This document shows positions 36,498 through 45,149 of a stretch of 64,000 nt of DNA, piece by piece. The translations under genes were made by a program, and so were the position numbers. The notes under the pieces are model-generated. The model had not been told where the DNA came from. It saw only the letters and a program-made list of their open reading frames with translations, and did no database searches. Origin of the DNA: Massilia kyonggiensis (GTDB lineage Bacteria > Pseudomonadota > Gammaproteobacteria > Burkholderiales > Burkholderiaceae_D); assembly GCF_024756235.1 (NCBI RefSeq), contig NZ_JANUGY010000003.1, positions 496,001 through 560,000 on the forward strand. The letters run 5' to 3'. Position 1 is the stretch's first letter; every line of letters begins with the position of its first letter.

Positions 36498-37660
36498 GCG
36501 TTGGCTTTCTCTAGTGTCTTGTCTGTTTCTTCGGCCTGCTCTTTGCGACGGCTGCGGCGACGGTCGCGCGCGTTCAGCCATTCCGACGAGCTGTACTCGG
36601 AGGAGTGCTTCATCTCGCCGGCACGGTCGATGCTGTAGTCTTTGAAAACGATCATTTCATGTAATGTCACATCGTTCAGCACGCGAGTGTACTCGAAAAG
36701 CACACTACGGACGACCTCGGCACCCTCGCAGATATGGCTGCCGTGGCCGATCCACGTGGGGCCGATGATCGTGGCGCCGGCCTCGATCTTGACGCCGGAC
36801 CCGATGTAGACGGGGCCCTTGATCGTCGTGCCCCGCCAGTCGATGCTCGTGTTCAAACCGGTCCACAGGCCGGGCTCGATCTGGATGCCCGGCACGTCCA
36901 TATGATTGACCTCGCCAGTCAGCACGTTCTGCAGCACTTCCCAGTAATCGCTCACGCTGCCGATGTCCAGCCAGTTGAACGGCCGGCCCTGGGCATAGAA
37001 CGGCATGCCCTTTTCGGCCAGCAGCGGGAACAGCTGGGAACCGATGTCGAATTCCACGCCCGACGGGATGAGGTCGATCACTTCCGGTTCGAAGATGTAG
37101 ATGCCCGTGCTGATGAAGTTCGACAGCGCTTCTTCCTGCTTCGGCTTTTCCTGGAACTGGGTGATGCGGCCATTCTTGTCGGTCACGACGACACCATAGC
37201 TCGAGACCTTGTCCCACGGGACTTCCTTCGTGATGACGGATGCCATCGCCCCCTTGCGGCGGTGCTCGAGGAGCGCGGCCTTGAGGTCGAGGTCGATCAG
37301 CGCGTCGCCGCACAGGACGATGGTCGTGTCGTCGAAGAAGCCGCCGAATTCCTGGATCTTCTTCATGCCGCCGGCCGAACCGATCGGCACGGCGACGACT
37401 TCGCCGTCTTCCTTCGTGTAGCCTTCGAACGAATAGCCGATCTGGACGCCGAACTGCTCGCCCTCGCCGAAGTATTCCTCGATCTTTTCGTGCAGGTGGC
37501 TGACGTTCACCATGATCTCGGTCACGCCGTGCTTGCGCAGATGCTCGATCAGGTAGGCCATCACGGGCTTGCCCAGCACGGGGATCATCGGTTTCGGCAG
37601 GTCATAGGTCAACGGACGTACACGCGTACCTTTGCCTGCTGCAAGAATCATCGCTTTCAT
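36494..37660 (-). CDS. NDP-sugar pyrophosphorylase, mannose-1-phosphate guanylyltransferase type
   Basis: A 388-residue protein with the nucleotidyltransferase motif GKGTRVRPLTYDLPKPMIPV, a catalytic core to about residue 230, and a left-handed beta-helix region (hexapeptide repeats such as IKGPVYIGSGVKIEAGATIIGP). The last 40 residues are highly charged (RDRRRSRRKEQ). This is the GMPPB/RmlA-like single-domain class, distinct from ManC. The nucleotide and sugar cannot be fixed by eye; mannose-1-phosphate with GTP is the best guess. It is coupled to manC through ATGA. Confidence 0.83.
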   Translation of the reverse strand: MKAMILAAGKGTRVRPLTYDLPKPMIPVLGKPVMAYLIEHLRKHGVTEIMVNVSHLHEKIEEYFGEGEQFGVQIGYSFEGYTKEDGEVVAVPIGSAGGMKKIQEFGGFFDDTTIVLCGDALIDLDLKAALLEHRRKGAMASVITKEVPWDKVSSYGVVVTDKNGRITQFQEKPKQEEALSNFISTGIYIFEPEVIDLIPSGVEFDIGSQLFPLLAEKGMPFYAQGRPFNWLDIGSVSDYWEVLQNVLTGEVNHMDVPGIQIEPGLWTGLNTSIDWRGTTIKGPVYIGSGVKIEAGATIIGPTWIGHGSHICEGAEVVRSVLFEYTRVLNDVTLHEMIVFKDYSIDRAGEMKHSSEYSSSEWLNARDRRRSRRKEQAEETDKTLEKANA

Positions 37661-37678
37661 GGTTCGGTCCTCATACGT

Positions 37679-38677
37679 TTATTTTGGGGTAGTCTGGTAG
37701 CGCCAGGAATCGGCGCACATTTGCGCGATGTCACGCTGTGCGGTCCATCCGAGTTCCTCGCGGGCTTTCGTCGGGTCGGCGTAGCACTTGGCAATGTCGC
37801 CGGGGCGACGGTCGACGATCTGGTACGGAATCGGCTTGCCGCAGGCCTTCTCGAAGGCATGCACCATTTCCAGAACGCTGTTGCCATTGCCGGTGCCGAG
37901 GTTGTACGTGTACAGGCCGTCGCCCTTGGCCAGCTTGTCCAGCGTCTTCACGTGGCCGATGGCCAGGTCGACGACGTGGATGTAGTCGCGCATGCCGGTG
38001 CCGTCCGGCGTCGGATAGTCGCCGCCGTACACGGACAGCTTTTCGCGCTGGCCGTTGGCGACCTGGGCGATGTACGGCACCAGGTTGTTGGGGATGCCGT
38101 TCGGCTCCTCGCCGATCAGGCCGCTTTCATGGGCGCCCACCGGGTTGAAATAGCGCAGCAGGGCGATGCGCCAGTCCGGCTCGGCCTTGAACAGGTCGCG
38201 CAGGATGTCTTCGATCATCAGCTTGCTGCGGCCGTACGGATTGGTGGCCGACAGCGGGAAATCCTCCTTGATCGGCACCGAAGCCGGATCGCCGTACACC
38301 GTGGCCGACGACGAGAACACGAGCGTCTTGCAGCCGAACTTGGCCATCGTCTCGAACAGCGCGACGCTGCCGTAAACGTTGTTGTCGTAGTAGCGCAGCG
38401 GCTGCGCCACCGATTCGCCGACCGCCTTCAGGCCCGCGAAGTGGATCACCGCATCGATCTTGTGGGCGGAAAACACGGCTTCCATGGCCGCACGGTCGCG
38501 GATGTCGCCTTCGACGAAGTCGAACGGCTTGCCGGTGATCTTTTGCACGCGGTCTTGCACGGAACGCACCGCGTTGTACAGGTTGTCGTACACGACCACG
38601 TCGTGGCCGGCGTTCTGCAGTTCCACGACGGTGTGCGAACCGATGTAACCCATGCCGCCAGTAACGAGAATCTTCAT
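37679..38677 (-). CDS. galE: UDP-glucose 4-epimerase
   Basis: A 332-residue short-chain dehydrogenase/epimerase: NAD-binding GGMGYIGSHTV at the N-terminus, catalytic Ser/Thr in FSSSATVYG and the YxxxK motif in NPYGRSKLMIEDIL. Full length and layout match GalE, interconverting UDP-glucose and UDP-galactose. It supplies UDP-galactose or a related sugar to the exopolysaccharide. The start is the ATG at 38675-38677; the long upstream frame is a shadow of the glycosyltransferase gene. Confidence 0.93.
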   Translation of the reverse strand: MKILVTGGMGYIGSHTVVELQNAGHDVVVYDNLYNAVRSVQDRVQKITGKPFDFVEGDIRDRAAMEAVFSAHKIDAVIHFAGLKAVGESVAQPLRYYDNNVYGSVALFETMAKFGCKTLVFSSSATVYGDPASVPIKEDFPLSATNPYGRSKLMIEDILRDLFKAEPDWRIALLRYFNPVGAHESGLIGEEPNGIPNNLVPYIAQVANGQREKLSVYGGDYPTPDGTGMRDYIHVVDLAIGHVKTLDKLAKGDGLYTYNLGTGNGNSVLEMVHAFEKACGKPIPYQIVDRRPGDIAKCYADPTKAREELGWTAQRDIAQMCADSWRYQTTPK

Positions 38678-38811
38678 GAATGCTCTTCTTTCTTTAAATG
38701 TTGCTGCCGCCGTGCTCTTCCTGGAGCCGGCGCGCATCGTTATGTTGTTGGCGGCTCTGAAACCGCCGCCATCCCTGTCTGGTGTTTTGGTGTACTGCAA
38801 CCTCGTGGACG

Positions 38812-39561
38812 CTATCGTGCGCCCTTTAACTTCAACTCCTTGAGGAACAGCCAGATGAAGGCCATGTCCTCGATAAAATACCTGCGGAACATCCGGCGCG
38901 GCTCCTGCAGGAAACGGTAGAACCATTCCAGCCCGGACTTCTGCATCCAGAGCGGCGCGCGCTTGACGTGTCCGATCGCCACGTCGAAGGTCCCGCCCAC
39001 GCCCATGGCGAACGGCACCTTCATCTCGGCCTGCCAGCGGCCGAGGAACTGCTCTTTCTTCGGCGAACTGATCGCCACGAACAACAGGTCGGGACGCGCG
39101 GCGCGGATCTGCTCGACCACCTCCGCTTCTTCCGCCTCGCCCTTCCAGTAACCGTTGCGGTAGCCGGCCAGCACCAGGTTCGGATACTTGTGCCGGTACG
39201 TGGACGCCACCTTGCTCACCACTTCCTCTTTGGCGCCGAGCAGGAACACGCGCCAGCCCTTCTCGCCCGCGCGCCGCATCAGCGCCTCGAACAGGTCGCA
39301 GCCCGCGACCCGTTCCTTCAGCGGCCGGCCCAGCAGGCGCGACGCCCACACGACCGGCATGCCATCGACGTTCACGAGCGCGCAATCGTTGATGATCCGG
39401 CGCAGTTCCGGATCGCGGCTGGCCTTGACCAGCTTGTCGACGTTGACCACCACGTGTTGATGGGGCCGTCCTGTGTGGATGAACCCCTCGACCGTCTGCA
39501 ATGTCTCTTCCATCGTCAGGTTGTCGATGGAGCACCCCATCAGCGTGATGCGCTCGTTCAT
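38812..39561 (-). CDS. WecB/TagA/CpsF family glycosyltransferase (GT26)
   Basis: A 249-residue protein with the GT26 signature VVNVDKLVKASRDPELRRIINDCALVNVDGMPVVW and the LGAKEEVVSKVASTYRHKYPNL segment. Such enzymes transfer ManNAc, ManNAcA or glucose to a lipid-linked acceptor at the membrane surface. It follows wecB by 13 bp, consistent with use of UDP-ManNAc. The protein lacks membrane spans; its Arg-rich C-terminal tail (EPRRMFRRYFIED) probably binds the membrane. Confidence 0.88.
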   Translation of the reverse strand: MNERITLMGCSIDNLTMEETLQTVEGFIHTGRPHQHVVVNVDKLVKASRDPELRRIINDCALVNVDGMPVVWASRLLGRPLKERVAGCDLFEALMRRAGEKGWRVFLLGAKEEVVSKVASTYRHKYPNLVLAGYRNGYWKGEAEEAEVVEQIRAARPDLLFVAISSPKKEQFLGRWQAEMKVPFAMGVGGTFDVAIGHVKRAPLWMQKSGLEWFYRFLQEPRRMFRRYFIEDMAFIWLFLKELKLKGAR

Positions 39562-39574
39562 GTCTACCTCATGA

Positions 39575-40693
39575 TTAACCTTGCCCGCGGATTTCCTTCG
39601 TCAGGATGTCCACGATGCGTTCCGCCGCACGGCCGTCCCACAGGTGCGGCCGGCGGCCCTGCTTGCCCTCGCCGCGCAGGATCTTGCGCGCTTCGAGGAG
39701 GATTGCGGCCGGGTCGGTGCCGGCCAGCACGTTCGAACCTTCGTCCACGGTCACGGGACGTTCCGTGTTCTCGCGGATCGTGACGCAGGGCACGCCCAGC
39801 GCCGTCGTTTCTTCCTGCAGGCCGCCGCTGTCCGTCAATACGACGGCCGCGTCTTTCCACAGGTTCAGGAAGGCCATGTACGCCTGCGGGCCTGCCAGCG
39901 TGATGTTCGGACCCAGGTCGATGCCGAATTTCTCGATGTTCGCGCGGGTACGCGGGTGCACGGGGAAGATCAGCGGCAGGTCGGCCGCGATCTCCTTCAG
40001 CGCGCCGGCGATGCGCGTGAACGTGGCGGCATCGTCGACGTTGCTGGGGCGGTGGAGCGTCACGACGCCGTAGCGCTGGCCGGCGTTCTTGCGCTCGGCC
40101 TTCCAGGCACTCGTTTCGAACGCGGACGTGTCGGCGCTGCTCAATTTCTCGGCCTGGTACAGCACGTTGTCGACCATCACGTGGCCGACGTAATGGATCG
40201 CTTCTTCCTTCTTGCCTTCGCGGCGCAGGTGTTCGACGGCCGACGGTTCCGTCACGAAGAACCAGTCCGAGATGCTGTCCGTGACGAGACGGTTGATTTC
40301 TTCCGGCATCGCCATGTCGAAGCTGCGCAGGCCGGCCTCGACGTGGGCGACCGGGATATTCAGTTTCTTGGCGACGATGGAGCACGCGAGCGTGGAATTC
40401 ACGTCGCCCACGACCAGCACGGCGTCCGGACGCTCGCCCTGGCACAGTTCCTCGAAGCCGATCATGATCTTGGCCGTCTGCTGGGCATGGCTGCCGCCGC
40501 CGGCGGCCATGAACACGTCCGGCTGCGGAATACCGAGCTCTTCGAAGAACACGTCGTTCATCTCGCGGTCGTAGTGCTGCCCCGTGTGGATGATCTTGAA
40601 CGCCGGCGCGTCGGCCCGCGCCTGCAGCGCGCGCACGATCGGTGCGATCTTCATGAAGTTGGGGCGGGCACCTGCGACCAGATAGATGAGCAT
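39575..40693 (-). CDS. wecB: UDP-N-acetylglucosamine 2-epimerase (non-hydrolysing)
   Basis: A 372-residue enzyme with the WecB fold: AGARPNFMKIAPI at the start, HTGQHYDREMNDVFF, the VNSTLA and HVEAGLRSFD motifs, TLHRPSNVDD, and DSGGLQEE with the catalytic His/Glu/Asp set. It converts UDP-GlcNAc to UDP-ManNAc. I chose the ATG at 40691-40693; an in-frame TTG three codons upstream is possible. The neighbour downstream is a GT26 transferase that may use the product. Confidence 0.93.
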   Translation of the reverse strand: MLIYLVAGARPNFMKIAPIVRALQARADAPAFKIIHTGQHYDREMNDVFFEELGIPQPDVFMAAGGGSHAQQTAKIMIGFEELCQGERPDAVLVVGDVNSTLACSIVAKKLNIPVAHVEAGLRSFDMAMPEEINRLVTDSISDWFFVTEPSAVEHLRREGKKEEAIHYVGHVMVDNVLYQAEKLSSADTSAFETSAWKAERKNAGQRYGVVTLHRPSNVDDAATFTRIAGALKEIAADLPLIFPVHPRTRANIEKFGIDLGPNITLAGPQAYMAFLNLWKDAAVVLTDSGGLQEETTALGVPCVTIRENTERPVTVDEGSNVLAGTDPAAILLEARKILRGEGKQGRRPHLWDGRAAERIVDILTKEIRGQG

Positions 40694-40727
40694 TTGAAAC
40701 AATCCCTATAGTTATGGAAAAACGCTG

Positions 40728-42689
40728 TTAGAAAAACGTTATTGTAAACTTGCACTCGACCGGAACGGCGGACGATACGGTGCTGATCTTCAAAACATCG
40801 CACGGCTGCCTGCTTTCATAGCAGCGCGAGTACCAGCCGAGCGGCGGATTTTCATTGCCGCGCACCAGTTCCAGCTTCAGGTCCGCGCCGTGCGCATGCA
40901 TCTGCAGCGCGAAGCGCTTGCCCCGCACGTGCAGGCCCGCACTGTTCAGCCGGACGTCGAGGCCCGGCGCGAAATGCCAGAACAGCTCGACCTGATGATG
41001 TTTCTTGGCGGCGATCTCGTCGCGCACGGTGAGGGTCGCGCTGGCCGCGTCGAACCGGACGCTCCGCATGTGCCGGACGGGATCCGCGAGGCGCTCATAC
41101 CCGTCGTGAGAACCCCGAAAATCGAATTCGTGCGGCGATTGCGGCATGCGCTCGATGGACGCCCGCGCCTTTTTCAGCCACATGAAGCGCCCGCCGGACA
41201 CCGACTGGTCGAGCCCGTCGATGCGCACCGTGTTGTGCGCCGACGTGCCGCGGAAGTAATCGCGCCACTTGTGCTCCTGCCAGTACGAATACGTGCCGGG
41301 ATCGACGAGACATTCCTCGCCGCCGATCGACAGAGTCAGCGCCAGCGCGTCCGCATGGCCGTGCGCGGCGATGCCGAGATAGCCCAGCGGGCCGCAATCG
41401 ACCATGCCCTTGATCTCGTTGGGCTCGCCGAAGTGCGAGCCGAACAGCAGGTAGCCCCCGTCCGGGAACGCCCAGCCCGTCTCCGACTCGTGCGGATCCG
41501 CTTCCGGCCGCTTGCCGGGCAAGGTGTGCAGCAGCCAGCGCACGCCGGAATGCGTGGGCGGCATGCGGCGCAGCACGGCGTCGCCCAGCGCCAGCAGTTG
41601 TTCGGCGCGGTCGCTGCCGGGAGAATCCAGCCGGAACGCGATGCCGTCGTCCGCATCGCCCACCATCGGCACGTTGCCGCCCACGTCGCGCACGGAGCGC
41701 AGGAAGCGCAGCGCGCGCAGCAACGCGGTCCAGTAGGCGCGCGAGAACGGGTGGTCGCAGGCCTGGCCGACGAGGCCCGCCACGAACAGGAATTCGGATG
41801 AAAAGATGTGGTACGCAAACGCCTGCTCGCGGTTCACGCCGTCGCGCGAGAACTGCGCCTGCGCTTCGTGCTCCAGTTCGCGCCGGGCCTGCTCCAGCCA
41901 CGCGCCCGACGACTTCCAGCACGGCCAGATCGACGCGCCCACGTACAAACCGGCCAGTTCGCCGATCAGGTGGTTGTTCGCCGAGGAATGGCGGGAAAGA
42001 TGCCGCGCGATCGCGCTGCAATGGGCATGGATGCTGTCCAGCCAGTCGGCACGCAGGCGCTGCCCCTCCTCGCCCGCGAACAGGCCGCTGCCTTCGCCGC
42101 CGATCATCTGCCACACGAGACCCCAGTTGATGAGGCGGATGCCCAGTTCCAGCGAGCTCGTCCAGTTGGGGCCGACGAGCGGCGGGCACTGGTCGAGCCA
42201 GCTGCGCAGCTGCGTCTGCAGCGCGTGCAGCCAGGCGACGTCGTTCGTCACGGTCCACGCCTGCGCGAGGCGCACGAGGTGCAGGTGGCGGTTCAGTTCC
42301 CACACGTGCTTGATGTCGCCGACCTGCTCCCGGTTCGTGATCGTGATGTCGCCGGCGTAAATGCTCGGTCCGACGACGCCGCTGTCCGGATCGCGGTTCC
42401 ACACGGGCGGCATGCCGACGTCGAAGCGCCGGTTGGCGAACAGGACGACGTGGCCGGCGCAGATGCTGTCGGCGTCGGCCAGCAGCGCGTCGCGCTCGGC
42501 CTGCGACAGGACCGGCGCGCCATGGACGTTGAACATGCGCGCACGGGGCAGCGGCGGCGCGGCGCGGGCGCGCATGCGTTTCGCCACGCGCGTCACGGCC
42601 GCCTGCTGGATCCGGTAGCCGACCTCGGCCACGGACATGCAGCGCAATCGGTTGACCAGCCAGACCATCCCTGTCGCTTCGCTCATCAT
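40728..42689 (-). CDS. Heparinase II/III-like protein (no signal peptide)
   Basis: A 653-residue protein with an alpha-helical toroid (about 60-360, SSANNHLIGELAGLYVG with the catalytic-type Asn/His region). It is followed by a heparinase II/III beta-sandwich domain (about 390-640, LGIAAHGHADALALTLSIGGEECLVDPGTYSY and FRGTSAHNTVRIDG). In known lyases the HGHAD histidine and nearby Tyr act in beta-elimination on uronate polymers. No signal peptide is seen. Such proteins are frequent in exopolysaccharide loci, where the substrate is presumably the local polymer. It overlaps the upstream glycosyltransferase stop by 4 bp. Confidence 0.85.
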   Translation of the reverse strand: MMSEATGMVWLVNRLRCMSVAEVGYRIQQAAVTRVAKRMRARAAPPLPRARMFNVHGAPVLSQAERDALLADADSICAGHVVLFANRRFDVGMPPVWNRDPDSGVVGPSIYAGDITITNREQVGDIKHVWELNRHLHLVRLAQAWTVTNDVAWLHALQTQLRSWLDQCPPLVGPNWTSSLELGIRLINWGLVWQMIGGEGSGLFAGEEGQRLRADWLDSIHAHCSAIARHLSRHSSANNHLIGELAGLYVGASIWPCWKSSGAWLEQARRELEHEAQAQFSRDGVNREQAFAYHIFSSEFLFVAGLVGQACDHPFSRAYWTALLRALRFLRSVRDVGGNVPMVGDADDGIAFRLDSPGSDRAEQLLALGDAVLRRMPPTHSGVRWLLHTLPGKRPEADPHESETGWAFPDGGYLLFGSHFGEPNEIKGMVDCGPLGYLGIAAHGHADALALTLSIGGEECLVDPGTYSYWQEHKWRDYFRGTSAHNTVRIDGLDQSVSGGRFMWLKKARASIERMPQSPHEFDFRGSHDGYERLADPVRHMRSVRFDAASATLTVRDEIAAKKHHQVELFWHFAPGLDVRLNSAGLHVRGKRFALQMHAHGADLKLELVRGNENPPLGWYSRCYESRQPCDVLKISTVSSAVPVECKFTITFF

Positions 42690-43774
42690 CGTGTCCCCGC
42701 CAGTTCACGGTAGATCGCGGACAGCTGCCCGCACACTACCTCGGTTGAGTATTGTTGTTCGATGGTTGCGCGCGCACGTTCCGCCAGCCGGTCGCGCAGG
42801 GCGGTATCGCCCAGGAGTCGTGCAAGCGCCCTGGCAAGCGCCTGTTCGTCGCGCGGCGGCACCAGCAGGCCGTTGTCGCCGTCACGCAGGGTTTCGGGAA
42901 TGCCGCCGACGCGCGTCGCGACGACGGCCTTACGCGCCGCCATCGCTTCCAGCATCGACATCGGCAAGCCTTCCGCGTGGGAGGGAAGACAGAACACGCT
43001 CGCTTTCGCCAGCTCCGCGTCGCGCGCCTCCGGGCCGACCCAGCCGAGCAGTTCGATGCGCTCGGCGATGCCCAGCTCGGCCGCGCGCCGGCGCAGCCCT
43101 TGCGCGTCGCCTTCGCCGCCGAACACGAGGCGCAGCGGCGTCGGGCCGGACGCTTCGCGCACGAGGCGCGCCCCCGCTTCCAGCAGTTCGTACACGCCCT
43201 TGGCCGCTTCCAGCCGGCCCAGGAACAGGATGCGGCCGGGCACGGCGGCGTCGGCGGGCGGCAGCGCCGGCAACGGCACTGAATTCGGCACGACGGCCAC
43301 GCGGGCGCGCGGCGCGAACGTATGCACGAACTGGGCCCAGCCTTCGGACAGGGTGATCACGAGCGAACTCGCTTCCAGCGTGTGGCGGATCCAGCGCCGC
43401 AGCAGCGTGCCCGACTCTTCGGTGGCAAAAGTGCGGAAACCGCCGCCGTGCAGGTGGAAGATGGTTTGGCAACCGGCCAGCCGCGCGACCAGCAGCACGA
43501 GCGACTTGCGCAGGAAGCTCGCGTGCGACGCCGCGTGCACGTGGACGATGGCCGGATGCCGCGCCACGCAGGTGACGATCGTCTGCCAGAACCCGGACGC
43601 GGCGCCGCGCGCCTTCACGAGCGCCGAACCGTCGCGGTGGGTGGCCACGTAGCGCACGGACTCGCGCTCGAACAGGCCATGGCGGCGCAGCACGGAGACG
43701 ACCGCCGCCACCCCGCCCCTGCCTTCGAGCGCGGTGCCGACCATCAGGACCCGTGGCGGGGCCTTCGTCCGCAT
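42686..43774 (-). CDS. Glycosyltransferase family 4
   Basis: A 362-residue GT-B fold enzyme. The N-terminal domain has RVLMVGTALEGRGGVAAVVSVLRR; the C-terminal domain has GRILFLGRLEAAKGVYELLEA and the donor motif CLPSHAEGLPMSMLEAMAARKAVVATRVGGIPE. The conserved EGLPMSMLEAM is the E-x7-E signature of GT4. Donor and linkage are unknown. I start at the ATG at 43772-43774; a TTG six codons upstream is an alternative with poorer spacing. Its stop overlaps the heparinase-like gene. Confidence 0.87.
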   Translation of the reverse strand: MRTKAPPRVLMVGTALEGRGGVAAVVSVLRRHGLFERESVRYVATHRDGSALVKARGAASGFWQTIVTCVARHPAIVHVHAASHASFLRKSLVLLVARLAGCQTIFHLHGGGFRTFATEESGTLLRRWIRHTLEASSLVITLSEGWAQFVHTFAPRARVAVVPNSVPLPALPPADAAVPGRILFLGRLEAAKGVYELLEAGARLVREASGPTPLRLVFGGEGDAQGLRRRAAELGIAERIELLGWVGPEARDAELAKASVFCLPSHAEGLPMSMLEAMAARKAVVATRVGGIPETLRDGDNGLLVPPRDEQALARALARLLGDTALRDRLAERARATIEQQYSTEVVCGQLSAIYRELAGTR

Positions 43775-43860
43775 CTGTGCTGGTTCTTCCAACGCTCAGG
43801 CCCTTATAAATTGGACAATATTTCGATAGTACATCCTGATTTTCCCGCCGTGCGCACGCT

Positions 43861-45147
43861 TCAACTCTCGATCGCGATGAACTCGAACTTGCCGTTCGGC
43901 CCACGCGGAATCGCCGCCACCCGCTCGACGCGCACCTTCACGCCGGGCACGCGCAGCAGGAACTTGTCGACCAGCGCCCGCTCGTCCGCATCCGAAAAAC
44001 CGTCGGCCGTCACGACGCGCAGCACGAACTCGCCATCGCCGCGGTACAGTACCTGCCCTTCGACGAGATGCCGGTCGTGGCCCTGGAAGATGCGGTCCAG
44101 GCGCGCGATGATGCGGCCGTCCGGCAGGGTGACGATCTTTTCCTGCCGCCCGATCACCGCCTTGATCGTCGGGAACACCCGGCCGCAGGGGCAAGGGTCT
44201 CCGTCCGGGATCACGGTATCGCCCGTGCGGTAGCGCACGAAGGGCATCGCGGCATTGTTCAGCGACGTGCCGACCAGTTCGCAGGCACCGCCCTCGGTGT
44301 CCAGCAGGGCGACGCCGGAATAATCCGTGAGCACGTGGTAACGGCCCTCCTCGCACGTGCCGATGGCGGCCACGCGCTCGGCCTGGCCGTACCAGTCGAA
44401 CACCTTCACGCCGAACGCCTGCTCGACCGCCGCGCGCACGCTTGGCTCCAGCGTCTCGGACGACGTCATCACGCCGCGCAGGGCGCGCCCGCGATAGCGC
44501 CTGCCGGCCGCGTTCAGCCAGGCGGCCAGTGCCGCGATCGACGACGGGTACGCGTGGATGACGACGGGATCGAAGCGCTCCAGCTCATCGATGTAGCGGC
44601 CGATCGTGTCGTTCGACAGGTGGTACGAGGACATCATGAGCATATTGCCCACCCAGTCGCGGCACCAGTAGCGGCCATCCGACGGGTGGTCGGGGCAGAC
44701 GATGTCGCCGCGAATCCACGCGCGCGGCTGCCCCTTGCGCCAGCCTATCCATTGCAGCTGGCGGTGGACGAATCCTTCCTCGCGCACGAGATTGCCGAGC
44801 GACTGGACGATGGTCAGCGGCGAGCCGGACGTCCCGCTCGTCTTGATCGTCGTGCGGATCCACGAGCCGGGGCCGCGCGGGCGCACCAGCTTTTCCGGGT
44901 GCTGGCGCACGTCGACCTTCGTCAGCATGGCGCTGCCGGGGGCCAGCCGCGGCAGCACGGTGCCGTCGCCGTCCAGCGGCACGCCGACCCGGCGGGCGCG
45001 CCGCGCGACGTATGCGGACAGCGCTTCGCGCGACCGTTCGTTCGCGACGAGGCCGGGATACACGAGCACCCTGCCCCAGACGTTACGGACCACTTCGCGC
45101 ACGAGCGAACGCAGCGAGCACTTGAGCGAGTAGGTCCACATCGACAT
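43861..45147 (-). CDS. Adenylate-forming enzyme of the CapK/phenylacetate-CoA ligase type
   Basis: A 428-residue member of the AMP-binding superfamily. It has the nucleotide loop TIKTSGTSGSPLTIVQS, a central FDWYGQAERVA (A5-like) motif, and YRTGDTVIPDGDPCPCGRVFP with a Cys pair, followed by an IIARLD linker and a C-terminal lid. CapK-type proteins occur in capsule and exopolysaccharide loci, where they may activate an acyl or amino-acid substituent. No dedicated acyltransferase or carrier protein is seen in this window. It starts 2 bp after the stop of the glycosyltransferase gene encoded just upstream. Confidence 0.8.
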   Translation of the reverse strand: MSMWTYSLKCSLRSLVREVVRNVWGRVLVYPGLVANERSREALSAYVARRARRVGVPLDGDGTVLPRLAPGSAMLTKVDVRQHPEKLVRPRGPGSWIRTTIKTSGTSGSPLTIVQSLGNLVREEGFVHRQLQWIGWRKGQPRAWIRGDIVCPDHPSDGRYWCRDWVGNMLMMSSYHLSNDTIGRYIDELERFDPVVIHAYPSSIAALAAWLNAAGRRYRGRALRGVMTSSETLEPSVRAAVEQAFGVKVFDWYGQAERVAAIGTCEEGRYHVLTDYSGVALLDTEGGACELVGTSLNNAAMPFVRYRTGDTVIPDGDPCPCGRVFPTIKAVIGRQEKIVTLPDGRIIARLDRIFQGHDRHLVEGQVLYRGDGEFVLRVVTADGFSDADERALVDKFLLRVPGVKVRVERVAAIPRGPNGKFEFIAIES

Positions 45148-45149
45148 TA

